Part shown: positions 8,395 through 17,660 of the stretch, piece after piece
Layout of the letters: each line of letters begins with the position of its first letter
Position numbering within the stretch: position 1 is the stretch's first letter
The notes under the pieces: model-generated
Told to the model about the DNA's origin: nothing
Database searches by the model: none
Seen by the model: only the letters and a program-made list of their open reading frames with translations
Made by a program: the position numbers and the translations under genes
Origin: Flexithrix dorotheae DSM 6795
Lineage (GTDB): Bacteria > Bacteroidota > Bacteroidia > Cytophagales > Flammeovirgaceae
Assembly: GCF_000379765.1 (NCBI RefSeq)
Contig: NZ_KB903431.1
Span: forward strand, 387,788-451,787
DNA: 64,000 nt
Reading direction: 5' to 3'

Positions 8395-11300
8395 TTATTT
8401 ATTAAAAAGATCGAATTTAACACCTACATTCATTCTAAGGTTGTAGTATTCAGCCTGCATAGTTCTGCTGCTTACTCCCTGATAATATCTAAGTGGTTGA
8501 TTGGTAATGTTATTTACATCTACGAATAATCTCCATTTTGGAGTAAAAGCATAAGATCCGTTGAAATCAAGAAATGTTTGTTTATCGTAGAACCTATCCT
8601 CAAAAGTATCTCCGCCAAGTTCATCAAGATAATCTGATGCATGGTTTAGTGAAAGTCTTAAAACCAGTTTTTTAGTCTCGTAGGATAAGGAACCATTAAA
8701 CATGTGTTTTGCCGTGCCGGGAAGAACCATTTTTTCTTCCTCTCTTCCCTGAATACCGCTTGCGGTGGAATTAGTGTTGGTATAGTTAAGGTATATACCA
8801 AGGCCTTTCATAAATCCAGGTAAAAAATCCAATTGTCTTTGAAATGCTAATTCAAAACCATAAACATCCACTGCGTTTCCATTTTGGTAAGTCACAAATT
8901 CGATGTCATCCCCGTAAACTGGGTGCGTATAGTTTTCTTCTACTCTTGTGTAAATGAAATCCTGAATGTTTTTGTAAAAACCTCCTGCAGAAACTAATCC
9001 AATAGATTTGAAGTAGTTTTCTGCCATAAAATCAAGGTTGGTAGAAACTGAAGGTTTAAGCTTTGGATTTCCTGCTTCCAGTTCTGGTCCATCCGGATCA
9101 AATGCTTCAAAAGGTACTAATTTAAAATAGTCAGGTCTGGCTAAAGTTTGGGTTACTGCAAATCTCAAAACCTTATTTTCATTCAAATTATATTTCAGGT
9201 GGAGATAAGGCAAAACATTGGTATAGCTATCGGTACCTTCCGTAGTGCCAATTTCTTCTGTATCGAAATTAAAAGAAAATCCCTGATAATCAATTTGAGT
9301 GTTTTCCATTCTTACACCAGCAAGTGCAAAGAATTTTTCCGAGAATTGGTAATCTGCCATAGCGTATGCAGCAATTATATTTTCAGTGGCTTTGTAATTG
9401 CCGGGAATGTATTCACCCATTTCATCACTTTCCTCATAAATATCAGAATTTTTTAAGTCCAGCTGAGACAAAAACTGTTTGGTTACAAAATAACCAGCCT
9501 GGTATTTTTCTCCGGCAAGGAAATCTGATTTGGATTGATCTTCTGTAGGTACATCTCCCATATATTCTCCAAATGATTCCACATCCAAAGGTTCAAATTC
9601 AGAAAAAATATTATCTCTTTTTTTCTCTTTACCTCTGTATCTTCCTCCGAATTTAAAAATACCATTTTTACCAATGGGAAGTCTGAAATCCAGTCTACCA
9701 TTAATATCCCTTTCATAAGTCATCTGAGTTTCATCGGAAATACTATTTAATTCTAGAGTCTGGAATTGATTTTCATTTAAAGAAGTAACCTGAGGCTTAT
9801 TAGGATCTCTTATATCCATTAAAACAGGCAAATCACTTGTTCTGTAGCTAATGTACCTTTCATTTACTCTGTCTTCCGATGCTTTAGCATAAGTAACTGA
9901 CCAGTCCATTTTTAGTTTGCTCGCAATCAGGTGATCACCCTTTAAAGTCAAATTGTAAACTCTTTGATCTTCAAGCCTTTTTTGTTTTCCTCTGTCACTG
10001 TCAATTCCACCCTTTGTTTCTCTTTCAATTCTACCCTTTGTTTGGTATAAACCAGGTGCAAGTGGAATCCAGGCTTCAGGATCATAGTCTTCATCTGAGG
10101 GATCAAGATTTCCGTTCTCGTAGGCATCTTCAATTTGTCCTACTCTGTATCTGTACCTGTTTTCCCAATCATCTCTCCAATTATACATCCCATTCAGATA
10201 GATTTTATTATTAGGATTAAATTCATAGTCTAGTCCAAGGGAAATACTTCTTCTTACCCTTTGTACATAATAGGTTCTTAAATCAAATTCATCCAGAATA
10301 GGTCCGTCATCGGTATCAATCCAAACAGCTTCAATGTTATCTGAACCAAAGTTGTGGTTGTTGTAAGAGGTACTCAAAATTACGCCAAGTTTGTCATTGG
10401 CAATTCTATCACCGATTACCAAAGCACCTGTCCAGATAGGCTTATTGCTTAAAAAATTCATTCCTGTTCCCAAGGTACCGGAAACTCTAAGTCCATCAGG
10501 AGTACTTCGAGTGACCAGGTTTACGGATCCTCCAATAGCATCAGCATCCATGTCAGGGGTTAAGGCCTTATTAACTTCAATAGTTTGGACCATGTCGGCA
10601 GGAATCAAATCCAACTGGATTCTTCTATTGTCTCCTTCGGCAGAAGGAATTCTTTCTCCATTGATCATGACAGAGTTAAGTTGTGGCGCTAAACCTCTAA
10701 TGATAATATCTCTGGCTTCACCCTGATCATTTTGGATAGTTATACCAGAGATTCTTTTCATGGCATCTCCGATATTCGCATCTGGAAATCTACCGATCTG
10801 ATCTGCAGCCACAATATTGGTAATATTTGGATTGGTTCTTTGCTGGTTAATGGCTTTTGCCTGCCCTTTCAGCCTGTCCCCTAATATCAACACTTCCTGA
10901 CCAACAGTTACCCCTGGTTCAAGAGAAATTTTAATTTCATTGGTTACACCACCTGATATCTCAATTTCTTTTTCCAAATCGCTATACCCGATGTAAGTAA
11001 TTTTCAATTGGTGAGGGCCGGTGGGGACATTCAAAATAATAAACTCTCCGTTTTCGTCCGAAACGGCTCCTGTTCCATTTACATCAGTGACCAAAATCGT
11101 TGCACCTGGTAATCCAAGCCCGTTTTCATCAGAAACCTTTCCCTTCAAAACACCAAAGGCCTCCCTTTCCATGGCTCTCAATTCCTTTTTGGTTGGGCCG
11201 GCAATATTAGCTTTTACTAAGATATTTCTATTGATCTGCTTGAAACTCAATCCCGTTTCTTTGGCAATCTGGGTTAATATTTCTCTTACACTTTTATCCT

Positions 11301-11553
11301 TTTCAGAAATGTTCACTTTTTTGTCTAAAGCCACCATTCGGCTGTTATACATGAACTTGAGACCGGTTTTCTTATCAATTTTTTTGAATGCAGTTTTTAA
11401 TGGTTCATTTTCCAATTGAATGGAAATCCTGATTTCATCAATACTTTTCACTTTTTCTCCTGCCTGAACTGATTGAAATGCGGCAGAAAACACTAAACTA
11501 ATCAATAACAACATGCCCTTTTGGGTAATCTGATTAAGTAATTTTGGTTTCAT
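8395..11553 (-). CDS. TonB-dependent receptor with STN domain (TIGR01782-like)
   Basis: 1052 residues. Domains in order: signal peptide (to about residue 31), STN/secretin-like signalling domain (about 36-115), carboxypeptidase-regulatory-like domain (about 133-215; LKGKVSDENGLGLPGAT), plug (about 235-350; GRFPDANIGDAMKRISGI, ending IGGSVNLVTRS) and a 22-strand barrel to the C-terminus. The plug wording is that of the TIGR01782 family known from Xanthomonas and Caulobacter. The STN domain lets a bound substrate signal through FecR to the sigma factor. With phytase downstream, inositol phosphates are the likely ligand; this is inferred from context. Confidence 0.92.
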   Translation of the reverse strand: MKPKLLNQITQKGMLLLISLVFSAAFQSVQAGEKVKSIDEIRISIQLENEPLKTAFKKIDKKTGLKFMYNSRMVALDKKVNISEKDKSVREILTQIAKETGLSFKQINRNILVKANIAGPTKKELRAMEREAFGVLKGKVSDENGLGLPGATILVTDVNGTGAVSDENGEFIILNVPTGPHQLKITYIGYSDLEKEIEISGGVTNEIKISLEPGVTVGQEVLILGDRLKGQAKAINQQRTNPNITNIVAADQIGRFPDANIGDAMKRISGITIQNDQGEARDIIIRGLAPQLNSVMINGERIPSAEGDNRRIQLDLIPADMVQTIEVNKALTPDMDADAIGGSVNLVTRSTPDGLRVSGTLGTGMNFLSNKPIWTGALVIGDRIANDKLGVILSTSYNNHNFGSDNIEAVWIDTDDGPILDEFDLRTYYVQRVRRSISLGLDYEFNPNNKIYLNGMYNWRDDWENRYRYRVGQIEDAYENGNLDPSDEDYDPEAWIPLAPGLYQTKGRIERETKGGIDSDRGKQKRLEDQRVYNLTLKGDHLIASKLKMDWSVTYAKASEDRVNERYISYRTSDLPVLMDIRDPNKPQVTSLNENQFQTLELNSISDETQMTYERDINGRLDFRLPIGKNGIFKFGGRYRGKEKKRDNIFSEFEPLDVESFGEYMGDVPTEDQSKSDFLAGEKYQAGYFVTKQFLSQLDLKNSDIYEESDEMGEYIPGNYKATENIIAAYAMADYQFSEKFFALAGVRMENTQIDYQGFSFNFDTEEIGTTEGTDSYTNVLPYLHLKYNLNENKVLRFAVTQTLARPDYFKLVPFEAFDPDGPELEAGNPKLKPSVSTNLDFMAENYFKSIGLVSAGGFYKNIQDFIYTRVEENYTHPVYGDDIEFVTYQNGNAVDVYGFELAFQRQLDFLPGFMKGLGIYLNYTNTNSTASGIQGREEEKMVLPGTAKHMFNGSLSYETKKLVLRLSLNHASDYLDELGGDTFEDRFYDKQTFLDFNGSYAFTPKWRLFVDVNNITNQPLRYYQGVSSRTMQAEYYNLRMNVGVKFDLFNK

Positions 11554-11596
11554 GATTTATTTAAATTTTAAGTTTATGCTTGATAAATAATTTGTT

Positions 11597-12610
11597 TTAA
11601 TCACATCCTTTTCCATCCAGAAAAATGGTTTCGTTTACTATTCTATAGGTGATGTCATTGGTGTATTTGATACTCTCCAATACATTGATGAGTGATTCAT
11701 TTTTAAATTCTCCTGTTAACTGGCAATCCAAAATTTCCTGGTTTTCAAACTTGATGCTTATGCCATACCACCGTTCCATACTTTTTGCTACCAAAGACAT
11801 TGGGGTATCTTCAAAAAATAAGGTGCTGTCTTTCCATGAAAATTCTTGTTTATAATTAAATGGTTTTTCGATGAGGCTGGCGTCCTGTTTAGAAAAAATC
11901 ACCTGCTCTCCCGGAATTAAGTGTACCTTGTTATTCTTGTTTTTCACTTCCACTTTTCCGGTGGCAACCGAAACTTTTATTTCCTTGTTTTCAGGATAAG
12001 CCGAAATATTGAAACTTGTGCCTAATACCTGAGTTTCCAACTCTCCACTAATAATTTTGAATGGTCTTGATGTGTCCCGGGCTACTTCAAAAAAAGCTTC
12101 ACCCTCCAAATGAACGACTCTTTCAGTGCTTTTGAAGTTTTTCGGAAACATGAGTTTTGTTTCGGCATTTAGTTTTACCATTGTACCGTCCTTAAGTCGG
12201 ATGGTTTGTTTTTTCCCTGCCGGAACAAATTTTTCTACCATTTGGACGATGGGGGAATTATTGAACTGGAAAAAATTTCGATTAAGAAATAACCCGGATA
12301 AAAATATCAGTACAACACTGACCGATGCAGCAAAAGCAAAAACCTGTCTGCGGTTGAGTGTTGTAGTATGCAACTGTCTCGTTTTGGTGGTTGGGCTTTC
12401 ATCTATTTTTTGATTTAGAATTTTTCGCCCTCTTGCCAAATCAAATTTCTGTTGAGGAAATATTTCTTTTTCCCATGTGATTTTGAGCGTTTCAAATTCT
12501 CTTTTGAAAAACTCATTTTCATTAATCAATTTTTTTAAACTGTCGATTTCCTCTTTTGTGGCTTCCTTATTGAAGAATCGTAATGCCAATCTTTCGAATT
12601 TTTCCTCCAT
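11597..12610 (-). CDS. FecR-family anti-sigma factor
   Basis: 337 residues. An N-terminal cytoplasmic sigma-binding segment (about 1-85) is followed by one membrane helix (about 90-110), the periplasmic FecR domain (about 130-240; VPAGKKQTIRLKDGT, VHLEGEAFFEVARD, VLGTSFNISAY) and a C-terminal STN-like DUF4974 domain (about 260-337). FecR proteins sense the STN domain of the cognate receptor and control the ECF sigma factor. The gene is 43 bases upstream of the receptor, so they are probably co-transcribed. The sigma gene lies 194 bases further upstream. Confidence 0.95.
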   Translation of the reverse strand: MEEKFERLALRFFNKEATKEEIDSLKKLINENEFFKREFETLKITWEKEIFPQQKFDLARGRKILNQKIDESPTTKTRQLHTTTLNRRQVFAFAASVSVVLIFLSGLFLNRNFFQFNNSPIVQMVEKFVPAGKKQTIRLKDGTMVKLNAETKLMFPKNFKSTERVVHLEGEAFFEVARDTSRPFKIISGELETQVLGTSFNISAYPENKEIKVSVATGKVEVKNKNNKVHLIPGEQVIFSKQDASLIEKPFNYKQEFSWKDSTLFFEDTPMSLVAKSMERWYGISIKFENQEILDCQLTGEFKNESLINVLESIKYTNDITYRIVNETIFLDGKGCD

Positions 12611-12804
12611 CGTCCGTATTTAAACTTTATGCTTTCAATGGAGTAGAGTGTATTTTTTAAAGTTTCCGAATAATGGAATTTTAATGATATGTGAAGTAAA
12701 TGTGAAAAAGAAGTGGATTGTTTGAATAAAAAATGAATATACTTGAAATTATTAAAGATGAATAGAGCTTTCTAAAATACCCGACTTTGTATTTTCAACT
12801 TTAC

Positions 12805-13413
12805 TTAGGCATTGGAATTTGGGAAAATAATAGACTTTAGTTTTTTTACGACTAATAGAAGGTGGTTTTCCACTGTCTTTTCCGAAATATTCATAATTTG
12901 GGAAATTTCCTTGTATTTCATTCCTTCTGTTTTGCTGAGTCTGAAAATAGTCCGGCCGGGCTCCGGAATGGCGTTAAGAAATAAATTAAGCTCAGTACTT
13001 AGTTCATTGATCAAAAGTTCTGAATCGGCCTGGTTTTCAGACACGAGAAAATCAGGATAGTCCTCAAGGTTTTTCCTTTCTTTGTTTTTCCTGGATTTAA
13101 AATACGCTGAGGCTCTATATTTTATGGAGGAAAATAAATAAGCCCGCAAATTAGAATGAATTTGCAATGTAGCCCTGTTTTGCCAGATTTTAAGAAATAA
13201 ATCAGTGACGATTTCTTCTGATTCTTCTTTTTGTTCAATTAAAAAATGACAAAAATTGCAAAGCTGATTATAATATTTATCAAATAGATTGTTAAGGGCA
13301 GACCGGTTATTTTGCTTTAATTTTAAAAGCAAAAGCCTATCCTCCTCATCATTGTCAATAGAACTGTTTTTTATTTGATTTGACGACTTATACTCCTCCA
13401 ATTCACTAATCAT
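12805..13413 (-). CDS. ECF RNA polymerase sigma factor (FecI/RpoE type)
   Basis: 202 residues. Region sigma-2 spans about 35-105 (NNLFDKYYNQLCNFC, EEIVTDLFLKIWQN) and sigma-4 about 135-195 (LNAIPEPGRTIF, MKYKEISQIMNISEKTVENH). This is the Bacteroidota FecI-like class with a first helix-turn-helix motif near residues 160-180. It presumably directs transcription of the fecR-receptor genes when released by FecR. The 194-base gap to fecR leaves room for a sigma-dependent promoter. I could not identify its consensus. Confidence 0.95.
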   Translation of the reverse strand: MISELEEYKSSNQIKNSSIDNDEEDRLLLLKLKQNNRSALNNLFDKYYNQLCNFCHFLIEQKEESEEIVTDLFLKIWQNRATLQIHSNLRAYLFSSIKYRASAYFKSRKNKERKNLEDYPDFLVSENQADSELLINELSTELNLFLNAIPEPGRTIFRLSKTEGMKYKEISQIMNISEKTVENHLLLVVKKLKSIIFPNSNA

Positions 13414-13962
13414 TTTGAAATCTGATTTAATCCCGTTTCATTGCATTTTCAAAGATTCGAATAATTCCAGCGTCTCTCAAAAAAAATCCTTTATCAAACC
13501 TTTAAATATTGATTACATGGAAATGAAGTTGTTCAGGGTACATCCTTCATACGGCAAATACCCAGTTTATCTTTCAATTCCATTTCTCCTTGTTATTTAA
13601 AATCGACAACTTTAGTGAAATAAAAAACATCCTGTGCAGCACCCAGGATGTTTCGATTCACATTATTCCTACTAATAGGAATTATTTTGATTTTATTAGA
13701 GGGCTAATAAAACAATGTCTTTATAAAGAAATAACTAAATGGTTTATAATTTTTTATGAAGATCGGAGGAATTAAAACCCTCTTTTTTACTGTCAACTGA
13801 AATAATTCTTTAACATTATATTAAAATAATGTCCAAATATTTATACTAAACAGCTGGTATTCAAATCTTTTTGATTATGAATTAATGAATTTAAAAGCAG
13901 ACTTGTGTGAATTAGATGTTACATTATTAACATTAATGTAAATAAAACCGGAAAGTTCAGAA
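13414..13962. other. Intergenic region of 549 bases
   Basis: It lies between the ECF sigma gene and the metal-associated lipoprotein gene, both on the minus strand. It contains one clear minus-strand terminator (13621-13653) and a weak 7-bp inverted repeat at 13665-13682. Two short plus-strand frames (13415-13600 and 13590-13775) show no coding character. The stretch next to the sigma gene probably holds its promoter. Confidence 0.5.
13621..13653 (-). terminator. Intrinsic terminator insulating the sigma gene from the metal operon
   Basis: A perfect 10-bp stem (13625-13634 with 13644-13653) with a nine-base loop. Read on the minus strand it is followed by six T, so it ends transcripts coming from 13963-17387 before the sigma gene. 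Confidence 0.85.
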
Positions 13963-14562
13963 TTATTGAATTGTCATATTAAATGATACGTCAATATCAG
14001 TTTCCCCACCGGAAAGGGTAATATCCCCATCGGAAACTCCAGTAGCATCTTTGTCTGGCTCATGTTTCAAAACAATTTGAAAAGTACCATTTCCAGCCTT
14101 AATGCTACTAATAGTTCCTTTCAGACCAACGGGGTTGTCTCCTGTGTTTGGAGGATAATCAGATTCTTTATCTGCATAAGCTACATTGATATAATTGGTG
14201 AAAACAGCGGTCCCTCCATAAAAGAACTGGTGTTCGGCAGCTTCTTCTTTCACCTCTTCGGTAATGTCTTCGGTTGGTGTTTCATTTTCGTTTAATAGCT
14301 CAATTTCCAATAAATAGGTTTTGTTATTTTCCAGCGTAATATCTGAGATTTCCGGAGCATTACCTCCATCACCGTCTAAATCTTTCCAGCTTGCATTTAC
14401 AACCGTTCCGCCACCTTGTGGGGTAAAAGTAAGATTTAGAGTAGTGATTTCTTCTTCTTCATTCTCGGGTTCAGGCTCTTCGTTGTCATCACATGCGCCA
14501 AGAATCCCTAAAGAAAAAACAAGTAAAAAATAAATGTGTTTCAGTTTAAAAATGTTCATCAT
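13963..14562 (-). CDS. Lipoprotein of the TonB-receptor-associated 'type 1 periplasmic binding fold' group
   Basis: 199 residues with lipobox GAC (Cys24) and a very acidic N-terminus after it (DDNEEPEPENEEEE). Typical segments of this Bacteroidota family are present: LTFTPQGGGTVV, DLDGDGGNAPEIS, YLLEIELLNENETPTEDIT and HQFFYGG. Relatives are annotated as type 1 periplasmic binding fold superfamily proteins and sit next to TonB receptors. The gene is 46 bases downstream of such a receptor, separated by a 7-bp tandem repeat. It probably cooperates with the receptor in capturing a metal; the acidic clusters fit this, but the ligand is inferred. Confidence 0.82.
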   Translation of the reverse strand: MMNIFKLKHIYFLLVFSLGILGACDDNEEPEPENEEEEITTLNLTFTPQGGGTVVNASWKDLDGDGGNAPEISDITLENNKTYLLEIELLNENETPTEDITEEVKEEAAEHQFFYGGTAVFTNYINVAYADKESDYPPNTGDNPVGLKGTISSIKAGNGTFQIVLKHEPDKDATGVSDGDITLSGGETDIDVSFNMTIQ

Positions 14563-14566
14563 GATA

Positions 14567-14600
14567 TAGAAATTAGAAATTAGAAATTAGAAATTAGAAA
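14567..14600. repeat. Heptanucleotide tandem repeat TAGAAAT, about five copies
   Basis: Four perfect TAGAAAT units plus a partial fifth (TAGAAA). They fill most of the 46-base gap between the receptor stop and the lipoprotein start. Copy number changes would alter the spacer in front of the lipoprotein start codon. Confidence 0.95.
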
Positions 14601-14608
14601 AGGGTATC

Positions 14609-16921
14609 CTAGTTGAATTTGAATTTGGCTCGCAGGGTAATATTTCGACCTAGGTCATCTGCGAAATACCTCATTCTGTTAAGATAATCCCGGTATCTTG
14701 TATTCAGTAAGTTTTCAATACTGATTCCAAAAGTGGTATTTAGTTTTGAATCGGGTAGGGCAATATCCAGGTTTAAGTTTAAAAGTGTATAACCCTTTGG
14801 AGGCGTAGTGAAATCGGTATCCGGAGCTCTGTATTGTGTTGCAACATAAGCCAACTCTGTGGATACGTGAAGCTCTTGAATGGTTTTTGAAAACTCTTTG
14901 TGGAAATGAATCCCATTGGTCCATCTGTCAGCAGGCATGTATATTAAATCTGTATTTTGTGTCAGATCTCTACCTCTCACCAAACTAAATTTTGATAAAT
15001 AATGGAAATCCTCCAGAAATTCAAATTGAAAATCGAGGTCTGTACCCATTATCCTGGCATCCGTTTGTTGGTATTTAAAAACGGGGAAAGCTCCTCTAAT
15101 GGTTAATCGAAATTCATCCTGTGGTTCCAGGAAAATGTAATTATTTACCAGATTATAATAGGCAGATGCTTCCAGTTTAATTTTTCCCTTACTGAAACTT
15201 AAGTTATTAACCCATTTAAAGGCTTTTTCAGTAATTAGATCAGGATTACCTTCCTCAATGGACGCTGCACCGTGGTGTAACCCTTCGCTAAATAATTCAC
15301 TTACATGTGGAGGCCTGAAGGCGGTTCCCAAATTACTGGAGACGAAAAAATCATCTCGGAAAAAGTAGGTTGCTCCAATATTACCGGATAAATTGTGAAA
15401 ATTGTAAACCGGAGTTTCGAGTTCATTTTCCTGATTTATTCTAAAAACCTCCAGGTTTCTAAAATCATACCTGCCGCCTAATTCCAGTTCCCATTGGTTT
15501 CTGATATATTTTTCAATAATATAAACACCAAAATTATTGCTATTGAAATTAGGAATAAGCGGACGGACTCCTGTTCCCGGGATATTACTATTCTGTTGAA
15601 TTAATCCATTTATTCCCAGAGAACCAATAAGAAATTTGCTTTGTGATTTTTTCAATTGAATATCCAGGCTGTGGGTATTAAGTTCCAAATCCAATGAAGG
15701 TTTATTATTTCTGTCCCCTCTTCTCACATCAAATTCTTGTCTGCCATTAGATTGGTATCCATATTGAAAACTTAATTCTGAAAGTGCTGAGAAATGGTAA
15801 TATCCCTCAGCTTTATATAAAGTATGTTTTATTTTTTGTCTTGGGTTATTGATGTCATATGAAAAATTATCCTCGGTAAAGAAAGGAACTTCCCGGTCAA
15901 TGGCTTCTTCCAAATCTGTGATATTCCCAATATGCGAACCTCTTAAAATTCCAATTTCATTGTTGTATTGGCTAAAGAATACATTTAAGCCAAATTTTTC
16001 CCTGTTGTATCCGGCTCCTCCTGAAAAATTTAATTCATTTAATCCTGTATTGGTGAGAAAATAATCTGGGGTATGGAAATCTCCAGCTTTTTTACCACTT
16101 CCCTGAATTCTCCAGCCAAAACCTTCCATATTTTTAATCCCCCCTTCAAGTTTACCAGCAACTACTCCCTGTCTGCCATTGGTAGAGCCAGACAGTTGAA
16201 CTTCTCCCTGTAATCCCTTTTTTCTGGGAAGTTTAGGTGGATTTAAAATAATCACTCCTCCCATGGCATCAGCTCCATATTTAACAGATTCGGCACCTTT
16301 TATTACCTGAATATTTTCAGAAACAAAAGGATCAATTTCAGGAGCATGTTCTACTCCCCACTGCTGTCCTTCCTGCCGGATACCATTATTTAAAATTAGA
16401 ATTCTGTTGGAATGCAGGCCATTAATAATTGGTTTGGATATTCCCGGACCTGATTTTAAGGTATTTACACCCGATATACTTTCAAGTGTTTCACCAAGTG
16501 ATTTTCCACTTTTTTGGTCAAGTTCGAACCCTGAAAGAGTAGAGTAAGAGTTCATAGTCTCTGCCTGCCTGACTCCTTCCACAGTTATATCATCAAGTAA
16601 TTGTGCTGCCTTTTCCAAATGAAATGTTAGTATTTCATTGGAAGGAACTGCTATTGTCGTTTCAAAAGATTCAAATCCGAGGTTGTTGATTTGAATGGGG
16701 TAGTTACCTTTAGGCAGGTTTTTTAAATAAAAATTACCATTCGTATCACTAATAGCCCCTTCATTTATGGCAGGAAGCCATATCGTGGCTCCAATGATAG
16801 GGTTTTCTTCACTATCCGAAAGTCTTCCCTGCAAGGAGTATGTGTTTTGTGCTGTTGTTTTTAAGGGCAGCAAACCTAAAATTAAGCAAATTAAAATCAG
16901 GCCTGTTTTCAATGATTCCAT
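14609..16921 (-). CDS. TonB-dependent receptor, ZnuD-like
   Basis: 770 residues. A signal peptide (to about 25) precedes a carboxypeptidase-regulatory-like domain (about 28-110; LQGRLSDSEENPIIGAT), a plug (about 120-235; SGKSLGETLESISGVNTL, KPIINGLHSNRILILNNGI, VKYGADAMGGVI) and a barrel ending in a terminal aromatic region (KFKFN). The plug resembles zinc/copper-type receptors such as ZnuD, in which a His-containing GLHSNR-like segment replaces the siderophore plug. No STN domain is present, so it is not FecR-controlled. It is flanked by a Cys/His-rich small protein upstream and a metal-type lipoprotein downstream. Confidence 0.9.
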   Translation of the reverse strand: MESLKTGLILICLILGLLPLKTTAQNTYSLQGRLSDSEENPIIGATIWLPAINEGAISDTNGNFYLKNLPKGNYPIQINNLGFESFETTIAVPSNEILTFHLEKAAQLLDDITVEGVRQAETMNSYSTLSGFELDQKSGKSLGETLESISGVNTLKSGPGISKPIINGLHSNRILILNNGIRQEGQQWGVEHAPEIDPFVSENIQVIKGAESVKYGADAMGGVIILNPPKLPRKKGLQGEVQLSGSTNGRQGVVAGKLEGGIKNMEGFGWRIQGSGKKAGDFHTPDYFLTNTGLNELNFSGGAGYNREKFGLNVFFSQYNNEIGILRGSHIGNITDLEEAIDREVPFFTEDNFSYDINNPRQKIKHTLYKAEGYYHFSALSELSFQYGYQSNGRQEFDVRRGDRNNKPSLDLELNTHSLDIQLKKSQSKFLIGSLGINGLIQQNSNIPGTGVRPLIPNFNSNNFGVYIIEKYIRNQWELELGGRYDFRNLEVFRINQENELETPVYNFHNLSGNIGATYFFRDDFFVSSNLGTAFRPPHVSELFSEGLHHGAASIEEGNPDLITEKAFKWVNNLSFSKGKIKLEASAYYNLVNNYIFLEPQDEFRLTIRGAFPVFKYQQTDARIMGTDLDFQFEFLEDFHYLSKFSLVRGRDLTQNTDLIYMPADRWTNGIHFHKEFSKTIQELHVSTELAYVATQYRAPDTDFTTPPKGYTLLNLNLDIALPDSKLNTTFGISIENLLNTRYRDYLNRMRYFADDLGRNITLRAKFKFN

Positions 16922-17012
16922 TGACCAAAAATTTGGGGGTGGAAAATATTTTTTACCAGCTTATTTCCATACTAATTTTTAGGAAAATCAAGTATTAAGG
17001 CTGGGTTTTAGG

Positions 17013-17387
17013 TCAGGAAATTAAGGCGAAGGGTGGGGCGCGACTGCCGGCTTTAATTAAATTACAGGAAGAAATAAATTGGATACAAAAGGGCTTTGCT
17101 TGAATGAGATCCTTCTTTACCCCATTTAATTGAACATTATTTACAATACTTACCTGAGAAAAAAAGTAGTCACAAAGATTACAATGATCATTCTCAAAAC
17201 TTGCAGGTGTAACCAAGGTATTCAAAGAGCTACCCTTTTCCAGGTGATTGGAAATATAGGTGATTACCTGATGATCATTATGAATATCCTCTAAAATCTG
17301 GTGAATTGGCAAAAAGGCACACTGCTGGAAGATAATCAACAATGTGACTATCCAGGAAATAAAGATATGTTGTTTTTGCTTTTTCAT
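17013..17387 (-). CDS. Small Cys/His-rich membrane-anchored protein (DUF2946-like)
   Basis: I chose the ATG at 17387 (MKKQKQHIFISWIV), giving 124 residues; an upstream in-frame start at 17444 adds an unlikely 19 residues. An N-terminal hydrophobic segment (about 8-28) is followed by PIHQILEDIHNDH, the motif DHCNLCD and a C-terminal SRAPP. This layout recalls the DUF2946-type proteins that precede metal-linked TonB receptors. The His and Cys residues suggest periplasmic binding of zinc or copper. It lies 91 bases upstream of the receptor and is probably co-transcribed. Family assignment is by resemblance only. Confidence 0.7.
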   Translation of the reverse strand: MKKQKQHIFISWIVTLLIIFQQCAFLPIHQILEDIHNDHQVITYISNHLEKGSSLNTLVTPASFENDHCNLCDYFFSQVSIVNNVQLNGVKKDLIQAKPFCIQFISSCNLIKAGSRAPPFALIS

Positions 17388-17519
17388 CCAGATGCAAAAG
17401 TATTGCAAAAAGCATCTTAAATCAAATGACTTCTGAAAAAACAATTTTTTTTAGGCGTGCGCTAAATTTTCCAGTATCCAAAATCGCTATGGTTTGTGTA
17501 TCGGAAGTGAAACAGGACC

Positions 17520-17537
17520 TGTAACAATATTGATACA
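17520..17537. promoter_or_regulatory. 18-bp palindrome, candidate metalloregulator operator
   Basis: TGTAACAATATTGATACA is a palindrome with eight of nine pairs matched. It lies between the metal-locus start and the divergent permease gene at 17661. Its size and symmetry resemble Fur/Zur-family or similar dimeric operators. The regulator is unknown. Confidence 0.45.
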
Positions 17538-17660
17538 CTAAAATATTCAACTAATGTAAAGATATATGGGTAAATTATTGATTTGTAATTAGTTATGAAT
17601 GGTGGATTTAGGATTGTACCTTTAGAGAAGAATTAAGAGACAAGTAAATAAGGGAATCAA

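Noticed and set aside
10391-10726. 111-codon frame on the plus strand inside the large TonB receptor gene
   Set aside because: It is fully nested in a well-supported receptor on the other strand, and the product is low-complexity without a recognisable domain.
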